A stretch of DNA of 64,000 bases from Heliocybe sulcata (Eukaryota; Basidiomycota; Agaricomycetes; Gloeophyllales; Gloeophyllaceae): contig ML213514.1 in the NCBI GenBank assembly GCA_004369045.1, positions 46,596-110,595 on the forward strand. The letters are read 5' to 3'. Of the stretch, positions 9,895 to 22,200 are shown piece by piece. Every line of letters starts with the position of its first letter. Position 1 is the first letter of the stretch. Below the pieces are notes generated by a model. It did not search any database and was not told the DNA's origin. It was given only the letters and a program-made list of their open reading frames with translations. Position numbers and translations under genes: made by a program.

Positions 9895-12800
9895 TCTCGC
9901 GTTCGCAATCGTCCTTGATGCATCTCATCATCTCTTTGCTTTGCAGTCGGGTTATTATAATTTGCACTCGTGTATTGTCTAAATTTCTTTTGCTATGTGA
10001 TGCGGTCATCGTGAACTTCAGGTCATATGTGCCCATTCTACCATACCAGAACGGGTAAGGCTTTATTAGCCGAATAGGCGCGCTGTGCGCTAACTGCAGC
10101 ACCCGCACGGCTCGGACCATACGCTAGAGCGCTAAACTGAGCGGAATCTTTGGGTAGCCGGGATGAGTCCGCGGCCGATCTTAAGACTATCAGTCCCCAT
10201 TAGCGAAAAGCATTAGAAAACTTTGCTTTGTCAGACGGAGCTTAAGACCGTCCCAGTGATGGTAGACTAACAACTCCGTGGTGGCCGTATAGGCACCGCT
10301 AAAAGGCAGGCTACGACTCCCCTTCTGGTAATTCACGGACCTATCGCGCAAGTGATGAGAGATGTCTTACTGCGTATTGCCCGACTACGCAGAGAGCTCA
10401 TCTGAACTTGCGGGCCGATGTGGGCGGTACATGTAGATTGGTCAGGATGTCCGACGCAGTGGTGAAGACCGCGATCCAAACATGTTCCATCAGAGTGGAT
10501 AGGGAGCGTCTCCAGTCAGTGCAAGGCACCGCCCGTTAACACTCGACGTGGCCAGCGCTTGTCCAAGATGTTTCGCTTCATAAAGCAAGTCATCAAGGGA
10601 CATCCACATGGCACTCGTCGCTGCTCGTTTCTAATCAGACTGGTTACCGTGTCAGATATATGGTTTCTGGGTTGGAGGGGAACAGCACCTACATCATGAC
10701 ACTGGCTAAGGAGGCCCAGATAGGTCATCTGTTTGGTTTGCCGATGGATACTTGATCATGCTGGATGTAGATGATTCCTCCGTGAAGCTGCGCCAAACCT
10801 GGCCACTTGGTTGCTGGATTGATAGGTCCATCCCATCTGCGGCGACTAGAGTCCAGCGATCAAGCGAATTGAGGGATCGTTTGTTCACCCGCTTGCGTAG
10901 CAATGCAAGGCTCAGGGATAGAGCCATTCCTCACACTGCAAGAAACCCTTAACCGGCACTGGATGTTAGCCGAATGCTGTACCCAGAGTGGAGTCGGGAT
11001 GGTCAGCGTCAGACTCACAGCCTGAGGAGCAGGTCCCTGGCCATGATTTCAGGACGAACAGATGTAACTCGCCGTGAAACATGATGATGTTGGATCATCC
11101 CATGCTGCTGGGGGGAGAAGGAATAACGATGAATGGCATACACCAGAGCTGACCACGCCCATTTTCATCCGGTAGGGTGGAGGCTACAGAAGATATCCTA
11201 TTGGAATCTCCGGCACCGAGAGTCACCTGTGACCATGTACCTGTAACAGACATCGTTCACAGCTTGCGTCAGAAAGAATGATGCGAAGTGGAACCCATAC
11301 CAAATCACCGAATGGTGTTGATTGCCAATCAACTCCGAGTGCGCCCGAGCGGCGAGTCTGACCGTAATTGCAGGGCTGTTGCAATGACAAATTTGCAGCC
11401 ATCCGAGCGGAACTCATCCCCACCGAGATCTGTCAGATTGGATAGATACCTCTGAGGATAATGTATCTGGTCGCGCAGTGCCTGATCCAGCTGGCGATAA
11501 GGAGTCAATCCGTGCAGATCGGATTGCGCTAGTGTTCTATAGGCTGCAATTGATGGTCCGGGAATGTCGATCTTATAGAGTCGCAAGTGTTTAAGCCGTC
11601 GACTATAGATATTCGCCAAATTCAGAATGGATGAGCACTGGCGTCCTTTCGGCTGAGATGGATGCCCACTGCTAGTAACTGGGTGCTGTGCAAAGCCAGT
11701 GCCGTCATTCTTTCGTTGAGGACTCATCGAATCCCCATACGAGTCGGAAGTTGTTGCCATGCAGATACTAGTGACCCATCAATTCTACGGCGAACTCTTG
11801 ACGAGACGTAAGTTGGGAAACCGGTGTCCAGAAGAGATATTCTGTTATTGTTTCTGGCAAGAGCGGAGCCGATAACACGAGAAGAAAAGCTCCGGATAGC
11901 GGAGGCTGACACGTCTGTAGAGCACCGCAAGACAGTCCGCCGTCTAAGCCAGCCGGTGCTAGTGTCTGATCAAGTCACTTGATGCTGCAGATGGCGTTGA
12001 TTAGGGTCGGCGCATTACGGCAGCAATCAGGATACCACACTGAGCGCAGGCGTAGCTTCTGGAGGAAGACGCGATTTCTCGAGACGTCATGACTTGCAGC
12101 TTGGAAGGACTGTTGGCCCGAGCTTTGCTATAGCGGTTAGTACACCAGCACAGAACCGGATAGGCTCACCTATCTGCCCCCCGCAGCCCAATGTCTCCAA
12201 CCTTGCTTAATTTTCGGACCGAGAGATGTTAGAGATTATCGATTTCAGCGTCGGCCCTCGTTGTAGTTTTCCTAACATTTTTTGTAATCGTGTACAGCCC
12301 AGGCATAGAACGAAATCCAGTGGAGAAGCCCCGGCGTTTGAGGATGTTGGCTTGCCGCATGGATTAAAGGAGCCATAAGAGAACGGATCAACTAAAAGAA
12401 GCGTGCGTACACAGATGGCAATCCCAAGAAGGCACTCAAATGCTTCCGCTTTATCGGCCGCGTTGGATCTCAGCTTGTGACCACGTCCAATAACCTGGCT
12501 ATTGCATTCGGCATGCCACTCATAACGGAAATTGAACAGGCAAAGACAACAAGGAACACGACGATATACCCTCCGGCAGTCATATCCAAATGTAAAGGGA
12601 TCATTCAAACGGACCTCGTCGAAATTGACTTGTCATGGACAGGCGCCCATGGCTATGGCCGTCACAGTGATTTACCCACACTCGCCTTGCCCCCCTCCAC
12701 GACGCCGCAAATTGTCGTTATTCCCCTGGCTGCAGGAAAACATGTTTCGGGAAGTACTAGTCGGTATCTATCGGCACGCTCGCAACGGACCATCGTACAG

Positions 12801-13073
12801 CTTACCGGCAGCGCACACGGCCTCTCGCGCGACGCTACCCTGCGCTTAACACATACGCGCCAGAAGCACGCTCATAATCGAGCTGGCCAATATCCCGGTT
12901 CATTTCGGGGATCTCGATGAATTTCCACCTCAGATTCATCTACTCACTCTCCGTCAGATCAATTTTATCTCTGTGGCAGGGTCACTTTCGGACGAAGACG
13001 CGACCGGCGTATAAAGAGCCATGCCATGCTCTCCTGACAGAGCATTCTGTCCTGTCTCCGGATCCATACCACA
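9895..13073. other. Gene-poor block upstream of terpene synthase 1
   Basis: About 3.2 kb without a gene I can support. Open frames such as 11329-11760 (-) and 12207-12608 (-) show no family motif and no neighbouring exons that extend them. I saw no transposase, terminal repeat or tRNA. The last 60 nt hold the likely core promoter of the terpene synthase. Base composition is not clearly AT-rich, so decayed coding or duplicated DNA is possible. Confidence 0.5.
13010..13016 (+). promoter_or_regulatory. Probable TATA box of terpene synthase 1
   Basis: tataaag lies 64 nt before the ATG at 13074. The second terpene synthase has a TATA-like element at a similar distance from its start. Spacing and motif fit a core promoter; not proven. 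Confidence 0.45.
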
Positions 13074-14190
13074 ATGTCTCCTGCAGCTCCTCCTAAGCAG
13101 TTCTACATTCCCGATCTCCTTGCTGTCTGCCCCCTTGAGGGTAGCACCAATCCCCACTACGACAAAGTCCATGTCGAGTCCTCGGCATGGGTCAGCAGCT
13201 ACAAACTCTTCACAAATCGCAAGCGCCTCTACTTCATCTTGGGCAGCAACGAGCTTCTCGTGTCGCACACATATCCGTATGCCGATCGTGACCAATTCCG
13301 GACATGCTGTGACTTCGTCAACCTCCTGTTCGTTATCGACGAAGTCAGCGACGAGCAAAGCGGTTCAGATGCCCGTCAAACCGGACTCACCTATGTGAAC
13401 GTTATGAAAGATCCCAGCTGGGACGACGGCTCCGCATTGGCGAAAATGACGCGAGAGTAGGTCCCATCGACCCTGACACACGAGTTACGATTGACGTGAT
13501 CCGCTGATAGTTTCCGAGAACGCTTGCTGCGGCACGCTGGCCCTGGCTGCTTTCGGAGGTTCCTGAAACATTCAGAGGACTATGTTGAAGCAGTTGCAAA
13601 GGAGGCCGAGTACAGGGAGCGCGGCGAGGTCCTTGGTAGGGATGCGTTCCGCGACCTCCGGAGGGAGAACAGCGCGGTCCGCCTCTGCTTTGGTCTTTTC
13701 GAGTTCTGCCTCGGTGTCGATCTGCCCGACGAGGTCTTCGAAGACCATACATTCATGAGCCTGTACTGGGCTGCATGCGACATGGTTTGCTGGTCCAACG
13801 TAAGTTGCTGGCCCGCTTAGCTTCCGCGTCTCGATGCTAATCTTGCGTATGCAGGATGTCTACTCTTACAACATGGAGCAAGCCAAGGGCATTGGTGGAA
13901 ACAACATCGTTACCGTCCTCATGCAAGCAAAGAACCTCACCCTCCAGGAAGCTTGCGATTATATTGGCAAGTACTTCAAGCATCTAATGGATCGGTTTGA
14001 GGCGGACAAAAGACGCCTTCCCTCTTGGGGACCCGAAGTTGACGAGGCCGTCGCGGGTTACGTGAGGGGAATGGAGAACTGGATCATCGGCAACTTGGAA
14101 TGGAGTTTTGAGACGCAGAGATACTTTGGCGCTAATCATGCCGAGGTCAAACGCTCACGTTTGATCACTCTGCTTCCCGCGGAAGACTAA
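13074..14190 (+). CDS. Class I terpene cyclase (sesquiterpene synthase), copy 1
   Basis: Cyclises a prenyl diphosphate, probably farnesyl diphosphate, to a sesquiterpene hydrocarbon. Three exons, 13074-13456, 13511-13799 and 13855-14190, join in frame to 335 residues, the usual size of basidiomycete sesquiterpene synthases. The metal-binding aspartate-rich motif DEVSD is at residues 89-93. The NSE triad NDVYSYNME starts at 224, and the conserved RY pair is at 313-314. The N-terminus ([19 protein letters not shown]) and [13 protein letters not shown] block are typical of fungal protoilludene-type cyclases, but the product cannot be read from sequence. A close paralogue lies inverted at 23005-24184; the two genes face each other across the cystathionine beta-lyase-mevalonate kinase gene. 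All active-site motifs are intact. Confidence 0.93.
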
Positions 14191-17100
14191 TATAACCTTT
14201 AATGCTCTGTGAGTGATGACCTCATCTTTCAGTCTGCTCGGTTCTAATTCCGTCGGACGTTCCTCCAGCACATCTCTACTCTACAATCTTGCTATTGTCT
14301 TGTATTACCGCTTGCTTATTTCTCATTAATGTATCTCGTAGACTAACCTAGCAGCCATGTATCTTATGCATCGTATCAGAATTTTATTATAATGGAACGC
14401 ATTTGCCTTGTGACAACCGTCTTGCGACTGCGTCGTATTCAATAGCTAGTGAAGCTCGTGCCCCACTACAAGGGTCGACTATTCACACCAAGCAGGCGCG
14501 TGCCGGACTAACTAACGGGCCCGAGTCCTGCTCCCGAGGAATGGCAACGTACATCATACAGGTCGCATACCCGCATCTGCTACAATCGCCGCGTGTTCGG
14601 CCGGAGAGTTCACGCCGTGTCCATGTTTCATCTGGCTGCGTTCCCAATGATCCCGAACGTAACCACGGCCTAGTGCAAGGATCTCACGGGAGCACTATCA
14701 TTACTTCAAGATCCAGCCCTGCTTGGCACGTCTGTGTTCACGATACGTACGATCAGGTAGGGACAATAAACTCCGTATAGGCGACGCCCTGCTCGGAAGG
14801 ATGCCACACCATATGCCCGTGAGTCAAACCGGCACTTTTCATCGTTCTACAGAATGCCGCCTTTTGCGGCCACGATAAACTGACAGCCCAGGTCAGGTAC
14901 TCCTCGCTCGTCCGGACAAAGAGGGGCATCCGCGTGCTAGACCATATAGATCGGTGCAAATTTTGTTCGCCTTGTTCGCGCGCAATCTTGCGAAGGCTCC
15001 AGCGACTTGGGCGAGTATGCCCATCCGCAGGGAAAGTGTAGATGTTAATCGTAGCACCGCCCAGATGTCCGCGAGATCGAGCTTAGAGCACTGCTTATCG
15101 TGGAGGATCGGTGCTGCGGCATGTATCCTTGTACACGTCATCCAGCATGCGCAAGATCGAACCACACATAGAGCCGACGGGATATTAGGAAACCTGGCTG
15201 CGAGTCGTCAAGATCCGAGAGCATCTTGTGGCACGGGCCTCGGTGCTGGCAGAGACTAGCTTAAAGTTCATCCTTCAACAGGACTAGAACCACCGGCGTT
15301 CATTGACCACTTCAAACTTCAACCGAGCGTAGGAACAAAGCGACAATTGATACAGTAGGCTTGAGCTTGGGCAGATCGAGTTGACGTCCAAACCCTCAAT
15401 CTAACGCGACACCAGCGCCATCTTGGTATGTAGCGCGTCATACGGCGGAATTACTCCTCGAAGGGAGTTGGTAGAGCACCTGCTATTGAGGATATCTCGT
15501 CAGATAATGCTGACGAGGGCACAACCATACGGAGATCTCGGCCTCTGTTTCCGGCCTTTATTCAGTCCCGTTGCAGTTGCGCCCCGAAACAAAGTCGTGG
15601 ACCGTAAGGCGCAGAAAATAGGGTGCCACCAGGTATCACGAAAAGTTGGCCCATGGGGTAATACCAGCCTGCACGCGACAAGTGCATTCAGGGGCGGCAG
15701 CAATGAGGAAGCAGCCACACATCCCTGCGCGATGCCTTTGCGAGGATGACCCTTGCGGGGTGAATGAATTGTGGTCGGAACGCTCCAATAACGTACCGAA
15801 TGGTTCTTCACAATGCCGAAGGCAGATGACTCAACTCAACCTTTAAAATATCTTGAGAGATGCCCCATTTAATCATCCGAGCCACACGGACAACCGAGAG
15901 ATTAAATGGCAGCTCCCATATCTCTACCGCGGCTCACCGTGCACTCGAGAAATCAGCAGCTAGTGTACCATCTGTCGCATGGCAAACACACAGTACGCGA
16001 GTGTTTGGCATCAGACTCCGAAGCTTTGCGTCCCACTCTCGAGTGCATCGAGGATAGATCCGCGGGCAATCCTGCGGTCGAGAGCGTACGAAGGAAGATA
16101 CGTCGCGCTTCGTTGCGATGTTCGATTCTTGATCGACATCGACAGCAATAGATCATGAGCCAGTTAGAGCGAGAATAGCTGCACCTCCGAGGAGGATGTT
16201 GAGACTAGATAGGCAATTCAAGTGCAGTTTGACGACAAGCATGTCCATCCATACCAGGCCCGATTCACTGCCAGTGCAGACGGCAAGATTCCTGATAATT
16301 AGTCCCAAACGTCTTTCGGGAGCGCACGTAGTGCGAGCTGGTCTGGCCACCGAGATCCGTCCTCGTCGGTGGTGGCAGAAAGCTACGTGGAAGACCAGCT
16401 CAGGGTACTGTGTCGAGGTGATGGTCCGGTTGAAGTTCGTGTCAGCGGCGACTCCGTGCCATCGGTCGGCAAAGCCCGCTCACTTTTTGTGGAATTCCTT
16501 CGCCTGGAAAGGAAATCGGTGGCTGCTCCTCTATTGCGGTTCAGGAATATACGCCCAGCATCGTCGTCTTATGACATTTCGACGCATTTGCGCCTTTTCT
16601 ACCACCCAAGATGATTGTGTTAGGGCTAACACAATGCCGCCGTATTCGCAGTGGCTTAATCCAGTGCTACGTATCTCCATTCAGTGGCACGACTTACAGG
16701 TCTATTGTCGCTTCCTCTGATCAGATCGTGAAAATGAACAAACGGGGCTCATAACTCCACCAATAGTATCACAGCAAATGCGATCCATCCATACAATCGC
16801 GGAGGAAGTACAAGCCAATGTTCGCTACTTTCTATTACTTCAAGTCGAAAGTCAGAGTTCGCACCGGCGCTGAGTTTCTTGAATGCGAACTCAGTTCCTG
16901 TGCGAAGTTGCCTCCCTTCCTGGACAGCCTTCGGGCGCACTTCCACATGCGTGTATCACACCCAAGGCTTGCCTGATCAGGGCAACCAAGAGGCTCATAT
17001 CAATTTCATTGACATCACACTTGCGCTCCCGGGTCCCCAACAAGCTCCCTGTAATCCACGGATGAGCCCAGCCTAGGGATAGCGGAGGCCTGGCCCGGGG

Positions 17101-18013
17101 TCTGATTAACCACTAACTCGTGTTAGTCACGATCTGAGGAGAACAGACGAATTTCCCGAGAACAGACGAATTTCCCGTTGGGTATGATATGTTTTGGGTT
17201 GCCTTCAGCCTTCCCTTAGAAATTTTTGGTTCCTTCACGTTTGAAGGTCGAGCGAAATCTGGCCTCTCTTCCGTATGGGGAGCCAAAAGTCTCAAGCACT
17301 TTCAGAAAGGCATTACGACTTTGGGGCCACCTAGACCGTCCACCGGGGTAACCCCGGTAACGAGGGCAGACGAAGCTAACCTCCTACAATTGATAGGTAA
17401 GCACGGTGTAACACGGACATAAGACGCGCGTGTCTCACCGTCGAATCACCGAGCTACTTATAGTAGCGTACAGTGTTCTCGGAGCACGCACAGGAACGTC
17501 GTCATTCACGAAGAACGGTAAAATTAGATCCGAACCATCCACACGGAGCCCTCGAAGATCCCGGTACCGGGAGAGCTGATCTCGAGTCAAAAGGAGCTGC
17601 AGTAGGTACATTCGGAGTTCATAGCCGTATTTGCCTTTTCGCATCACAATTCTGCGCAAATCCCCAGCGTCTCCGGTTCGCAGGAAGAAAGTTCCGGCGT
17701 CGGTTAGCCTCAACCTCCAATTATTGCTGGACACAGCTTCGAACAGTGAATGGACCAAGCCTATGCGGGATCGACCGTCATATAGAGCCGGACCCGCACC
17801 TTGTGCGCCGCCATGACCATGTGAATCTCTTCGGAATCTCGTCTGTATAGTCGCAAGATATGCTTTAGGGGCTGTGTGGCGCTAGGCAAATCCTGCGTAG
17901 AAGCGTTCATTGAACTCTGTATTTGTGGCGAAGACACAAATATGCAGAGATGCGACGTACGAATGATAGCAACGCAATGAAGAGGAGCCGCAAAGCCAGA
18001 TCACATGCGTTGG
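14191..18013. other. Gene-poor block between terpene synthase 1 and Swc6
   Basis: About 3.8 kb in which no frame matches a family I know on either strand. Frames such as 16196-16720 (+), 15500-15811 (-) and 17435-17758 (-) lack recognisable motifs or matching exons. I found no transposase or reverse transcriptase motif, no long terminal repeats and no tRNA. The only obvious structure is a perfect 19-nt tandem repeat at 17139-17176. A tailoring gene too decayed or too intron-rich to see by eye cannot be excluded. Confidence 0.5.
17139..17176. repeat. Perfect 19-nt tandem repeat, two copies
   Basis: gagaacagacgaatttccc occurs twice head to tail with no mismatch in otherwise unannotated DNA. 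Confidence 0.9.
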
Positions 18014-18678
18014 CTAGAGAACCCGCCTCTCGCAGCGCGTCTCATCATGCACCGCCTCGCAATTGAGGTCGCAGTAGGGCATACCGCACCTTTTGCACTT
18101 GTATTTGCCCCAGTAGCTGCAGACGCTGCAGATTAGACGCGGAGGTTCCTTGGGAGGGGGTACAGCTGCTGTTAGATAAGTAGGGCCAGATGATTCAGCT
18201 ATGCCCTGTTCGACGACCTGAGTTTTGAGTACGACGAAGTGGGTATTAGATGTACGCACAGACTCTTGTATCAGCGTGGCCAGGTTTTTCCGATACAGAA
18301 TGGCAGTACGAACGTTCATAGACGACTTCTTCTGTCTGCCGCGGTCACGTTTATCGGAAATGGTCTGACGAGCGCGTCCTCGAGCTGTTGTTCCTGTGTC
18401 CGGGTCTTCGTCATCTACGCCCGCAAATGATGTGGAGGGTTCACTGTAGTTGGAACGCTGCAGTGTACTTAATGAGTATCTCCGTCGTGGGAGGTACCTG
18501 TCTGGTTACCTCTAGCTCGTCGAGGTGACGCTTAGTGCGCTTTGCGATGAGGTCAGGGTCGATGTGGACGCGAGCCGCAGCTGCCTCAACCCGGACTTGG
18601 CGTCGAGCTGAGACTCTTGTCAGACACGCCAGAGGAGGAGAAGGAAGGAGATGTACGTCGACCGCGTTTCGGAGGCAT
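18014..18678 (-). CDS. VPS71: Swc6/Vps71 (ZNHIT1), zf-HIT subunit of the SWR1 chromatin remodeller
   Basis: Subunit of the SWR1 complex, which places histone H2A.Z. ATG at 18678 gives MPPKR; a short intron then joins to VSARRQVRVEAAAARVHIDP and LIAKRTKRHLDELE, the conserved N-terminal segment. After another intron come YSEPSTSFAGVDDEDPDTG and a basic stretch, then MNVRTAILYRKNLATLIQES and NTHFVVLKTQV. The C-terminus is a complete zf-HIT domain: ICSVCSYWGKYKCKRCGMPY followed by CDLNCEAVHDETRCERRVL, with the eight metal ligands (Cys/His) present. All junctions have GT-AG ends and keep frame. Lies between gene-poor DNA and the fusion gene; divergent from the latter with about 570 nt between start codons. 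Confidence 0.88.
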
Positions 18679-19250
18679 TTTCGTCTGCCACAGTGGCCAC
18701 GCAGCGAGAACAAGCTGAGGGACGTGTGACCAAACGACTCGTGTGGCAGGATGTGGCTTAAAGACCCCGGACACAGAACGTGAGTGTCTCAGGCGCCCCT
18801 TTGTCCGGGTATGCCACTTTCTAGAAACTAAAACCTTTAATAGCCACTTGTTTCTCTTGGTTCTTGGCTTTAAAAATACGAATCTGAGGTTGCAAAATGG
18901 CTGCATCTGTTTCAAGCAATTCTTGATCTACGCGTTCCCAATATAGCTATGTCAGCGGTACGTATTAAATGACCCAAATATTGCGAGGTACATATCGTTT
19001 GGCAGCCTTGTATCAAAAGCTTGGATCAGTATCAACGCAGCAGATCTGTCTTGTATTGTGCCCATGCTGGAAACTCTTGACGGTTTGCCTTGCTTCAATA
19101 ACATGGAGTACACCGGGTCCTTGAACCCAAAGGTAGCCCGATAAATCCGAATCAAGGAAGCGGCCGCTCGCGTTACGAGCACGCCATGACTGGAGCGTTT
19201 GTACCGTCAACTCAGGCCAGTTCCTCGTTCTGCTTTGCACCACCAACAAG
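18679..19250. other. Divergent intergenic region, Swc6 / fusion gene
   Basis: About 570 nt upstream of both Swc6 (leftward) and the cystathionine beta-lyase-mevalonate kinase gene (rightward). Contains their promoters by position; no TATA box or clear operator was seen, and no coding pattern. Confidence 0.5.
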
Positions 19251-22200
19251 ATGGCGGCCCCCAGCAAACTGACCGACCTGCACGACCTTCCGACTCCCGA
19301 CCCAGAGTCTCCTTACCGCTCTCGCAAGCCCTACCGCTTCTCCACCTTATGTGCGACAGTGGACAACCCGTTCGCGAAGGACCAGTATGGATCGAGCTCA
19401 GTGCCCATCTATCAGACTGCCACGTTCAAAGGAGTCGCGGGCGAGTATGACTACAGCAGGAGCGGCAATCCCACTAGAAGTCACCTAGGTGAGTCCTCGC
19501 TTCGCTGCCCGTAGTTCTGTGGGTATCGGTGCACGCTCAAACACCGCTAGCTGCGGATGGAGAGCGATCCTGCCATACCTCTCATCTTCCTAACAGTCTG
19601 GCTCATTGAATTCCTGCGTAGAACACCACATTGCAAAGATCTCCTCTGCCGGTCACGCATTCGCCGTCTCGTCGGGCATGGCTGCCCTGGATATCATTAC
19701 CCGCCTACTCAAGCCGGGCGATGAAGTAATCGCAGGTGACGACCTCTACGGAGGCACGAACCGTCTCCTCACCTACCTGAAAACGAACGGCGGAGTGACC
19801 GTCCACCACGTCGACACTACTGTTCCCGAAAATGTACTGCCCCATGTTAAACCCGGCAAGACCGCGATGGTGCTCCTCGAGAGCCCTACGAACCCGCTTC
19901 TTAAGATTGTCGACTTGGCAAAAATCGCAGCTGATGTGAAGGAACGCGCTCCGGATGCAGTTATTGTTGTGGATAATACCATGATGAGCCCGTATTGTCA
20001 GCGGCCTCTGGAGTATGGTGCGGATATCGTTTATGACAGCGCGACTAAATACCTGAGCGGCCACCATGACTTGATGGCGGGTATCATCACCTGTAACAGG
20101 GACGACCTTGGAAAGGTGCGTCCCCAAGGTTTCCTGTTCCCCTGCAAACTCTTAAGTCAGTGACTTCTGTAGCAAATGGCGTTCATCATCAACTCCGTCG
20201 GGAATGCCCTGACACCGTTTGACTCCTTCCTTCTTCTAAGGGGCTGCAAGACTCTTGCGATCCGCATGGACCGGCAACAATCAACGGCGATGCATGTTGC
20301 GACCATGCTCGACCGCCTCGGGTTCAAAGTGAATTACCCCGGGCTGCCGAACCATCCGGGACGTGCCATACACGAACGCATCGCAAATGGATACGGCGCT
20401 GTATTGAGTTTTACCACTGGAGACAAGGCGTTGAGCGAGAGAATCGTGGGCGCGACGCGATTGTGGGGTATCAGCGTAAGTTTCGGCGCCGTGAACTCGC
20501 TGATTAGTATGCCCTGTGTAATGTCGTGAGTATCATCACTGCTTTCTATCTTTTCAGATCACGCTGAGCATTCCACAGACATGCCTCGATCGATGCTGCG
20601 ACTCGTGCAGCACGTGGCCTGCCCGAAGACCTCATCCGACTTTGCGTGGGTATTGAGGATCCGGAGGATCTGCTTGACGACCTTGAGCATGCTCTCCTCG
20701 AAGCTGGTGCCATCACGGTGTCTGCAAATGCAGATGAGCACCAGTATGTGCGCGCGACGACGTCGACGTCTATCAGCCGCGCGGTCGAGAAGCTTGCGAT
20801 CAGCGAGGCTCCGCAGAGGCCGAGGGAGAGGAGGGAGTGGTTCGTGAGTGCTCCAGGGAAGGTCATTCTGTTCGGCGAGCATGCAGTCGTGCATGGCGTG
20901 GTAAGTTGATTGTCTAGTCGGTTTCCGCTTGATGGATCCACTGATCTGGGTCTGCAAAGACCGCTGTTGCGGCTTCAGTTGATTTACGCTGTTACGGCCT
21001 GACAACACCCCGCCATGATGGGAAGCTCTCCGTGCAGTTCTGCGACATCGACGACTTTTATGCCGAATGGGACGTCGATCAGTTGCCGTGGGACGCGGTG
21101 ACTCCTGTTTCCGTCGGCGAGGAGCATCCGGAGGCACTGGACCAAAGGCTCATCGACGCGATCAACAATAGGGCTATGCCTGCGGATGTGGACAAGTCTT
21201 CCAAGGCGAGAGGTGCGGCCCTTGCGTTTTTGTACTTGTATATGGTGATGGCCCATGGAGGCGAGAGGTAGGCTCTCGACGCAGTGCACTGGCGAGTTGG
21301 CGCTGACTACTTGGCATACAGGCCTTCGTTCAACTTCACCGCGCGCTCGACATTACCGATCGGCGCTGGTCTTGGGTCGTCTGCGTCCTTCTCCGTGTGT
21401 GTTGCGACGGCGCTGCTCCTTTTGCACCAGCGAATTGAGATACCACCCTTGCCTGCGCCGACGCGGGAAGCGGGCGGCGGGGACCCGGGTCACTTGCATG
21501 TGTCGCACCAGGGAAGGAGGGCGATTCCACCGAGTGTGGCGGAGGAGGCGAACCGCTGGGCGTTTGTGGGCGAGAAAATATTGCATGGAAATCCGAGCGG
21601 GGTGGATAACTCGGTGTCGGTGTATGGTGGTGCGTTGGCGTATACGAGGGCGGGCTTTGCGAGGAAGAGTGGGATGGAGCAGATTTCCGGGTGAGTGTGG
21701 GTTTGTCTTGGGGTATGGGGTGGGATACTGATTGTGAAGGACAGATTCAAGAGTCTCAGGTTTTTGCTTACGGACTCGAAGGTGCCGCGAGACACGAAGA
21801 AGCTTGTGGCGGGCGTTTCTGAGATGAAGGAGCGGGTAAGTGAACGCAGAGTGGTGTTTGAAAGTAATGATTAATCAATTCCTTACAGGAACCTGAGGTT
21901 GTTAATGCAATTCTCGAGGCAATCCAAAGTATCAGTGACGAGGCGAGACGTGCGCTTGCGGATCCTGAGCTCTCCCGCGAGGCGTTGCTCTCGGCCATAT
22001 CCGTGAGTAGAAGAAGCTCCTGCACTATACAGATAGCTAAACGAGGTTACTTTTATAGGCATTGATTAACGAGAACCACGCGCACTTGGTTTCCTTGGGC
22101 GTCTCTCATGCGTCTTTGGAGGCTATCAGAGCCAAGACTGCACAGAGCGCGTACAAACTGAGTACGAAGCTCACTGGCGCCGGTGGCGGCGGATGTGCCG

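Noticed and set aside
11329-11760. 143-codon minus-strand frame in the gene-poor block
   Set aside because: Sequence looks plausible in places but has no recognisable motif and no flanking exons; not enough to call a gene.
12477-12920. 147-codon frame upstream of terpene synthase 1
   Set aside because: No relation to the cyclase or to any family; an overlapping shifted frame is equally long.
16196-16720. 174-codon plus-strand frame
   Set aside because: Low-order amino-acid composition, no motif, and overlapping frames of similar length on both strands; likely chance.
20646-20909. Separate mevalonate kinase starting in exon 4
   Set aside because: The apparent start at 20646 is a GTG inside the conserved cystathionine beta-lyase C-terminus (RLCVGIEDPEDL), and no ATG in this frame precedes the kinase motif.
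20559-21137. 192-codon open frame on the minus strand across the fusion junction
   Set aside because: It is antisense to well-supported exons of the fusion gene, is Arg-rich in the way GC-rich antisense frames are, and shows no family motif.
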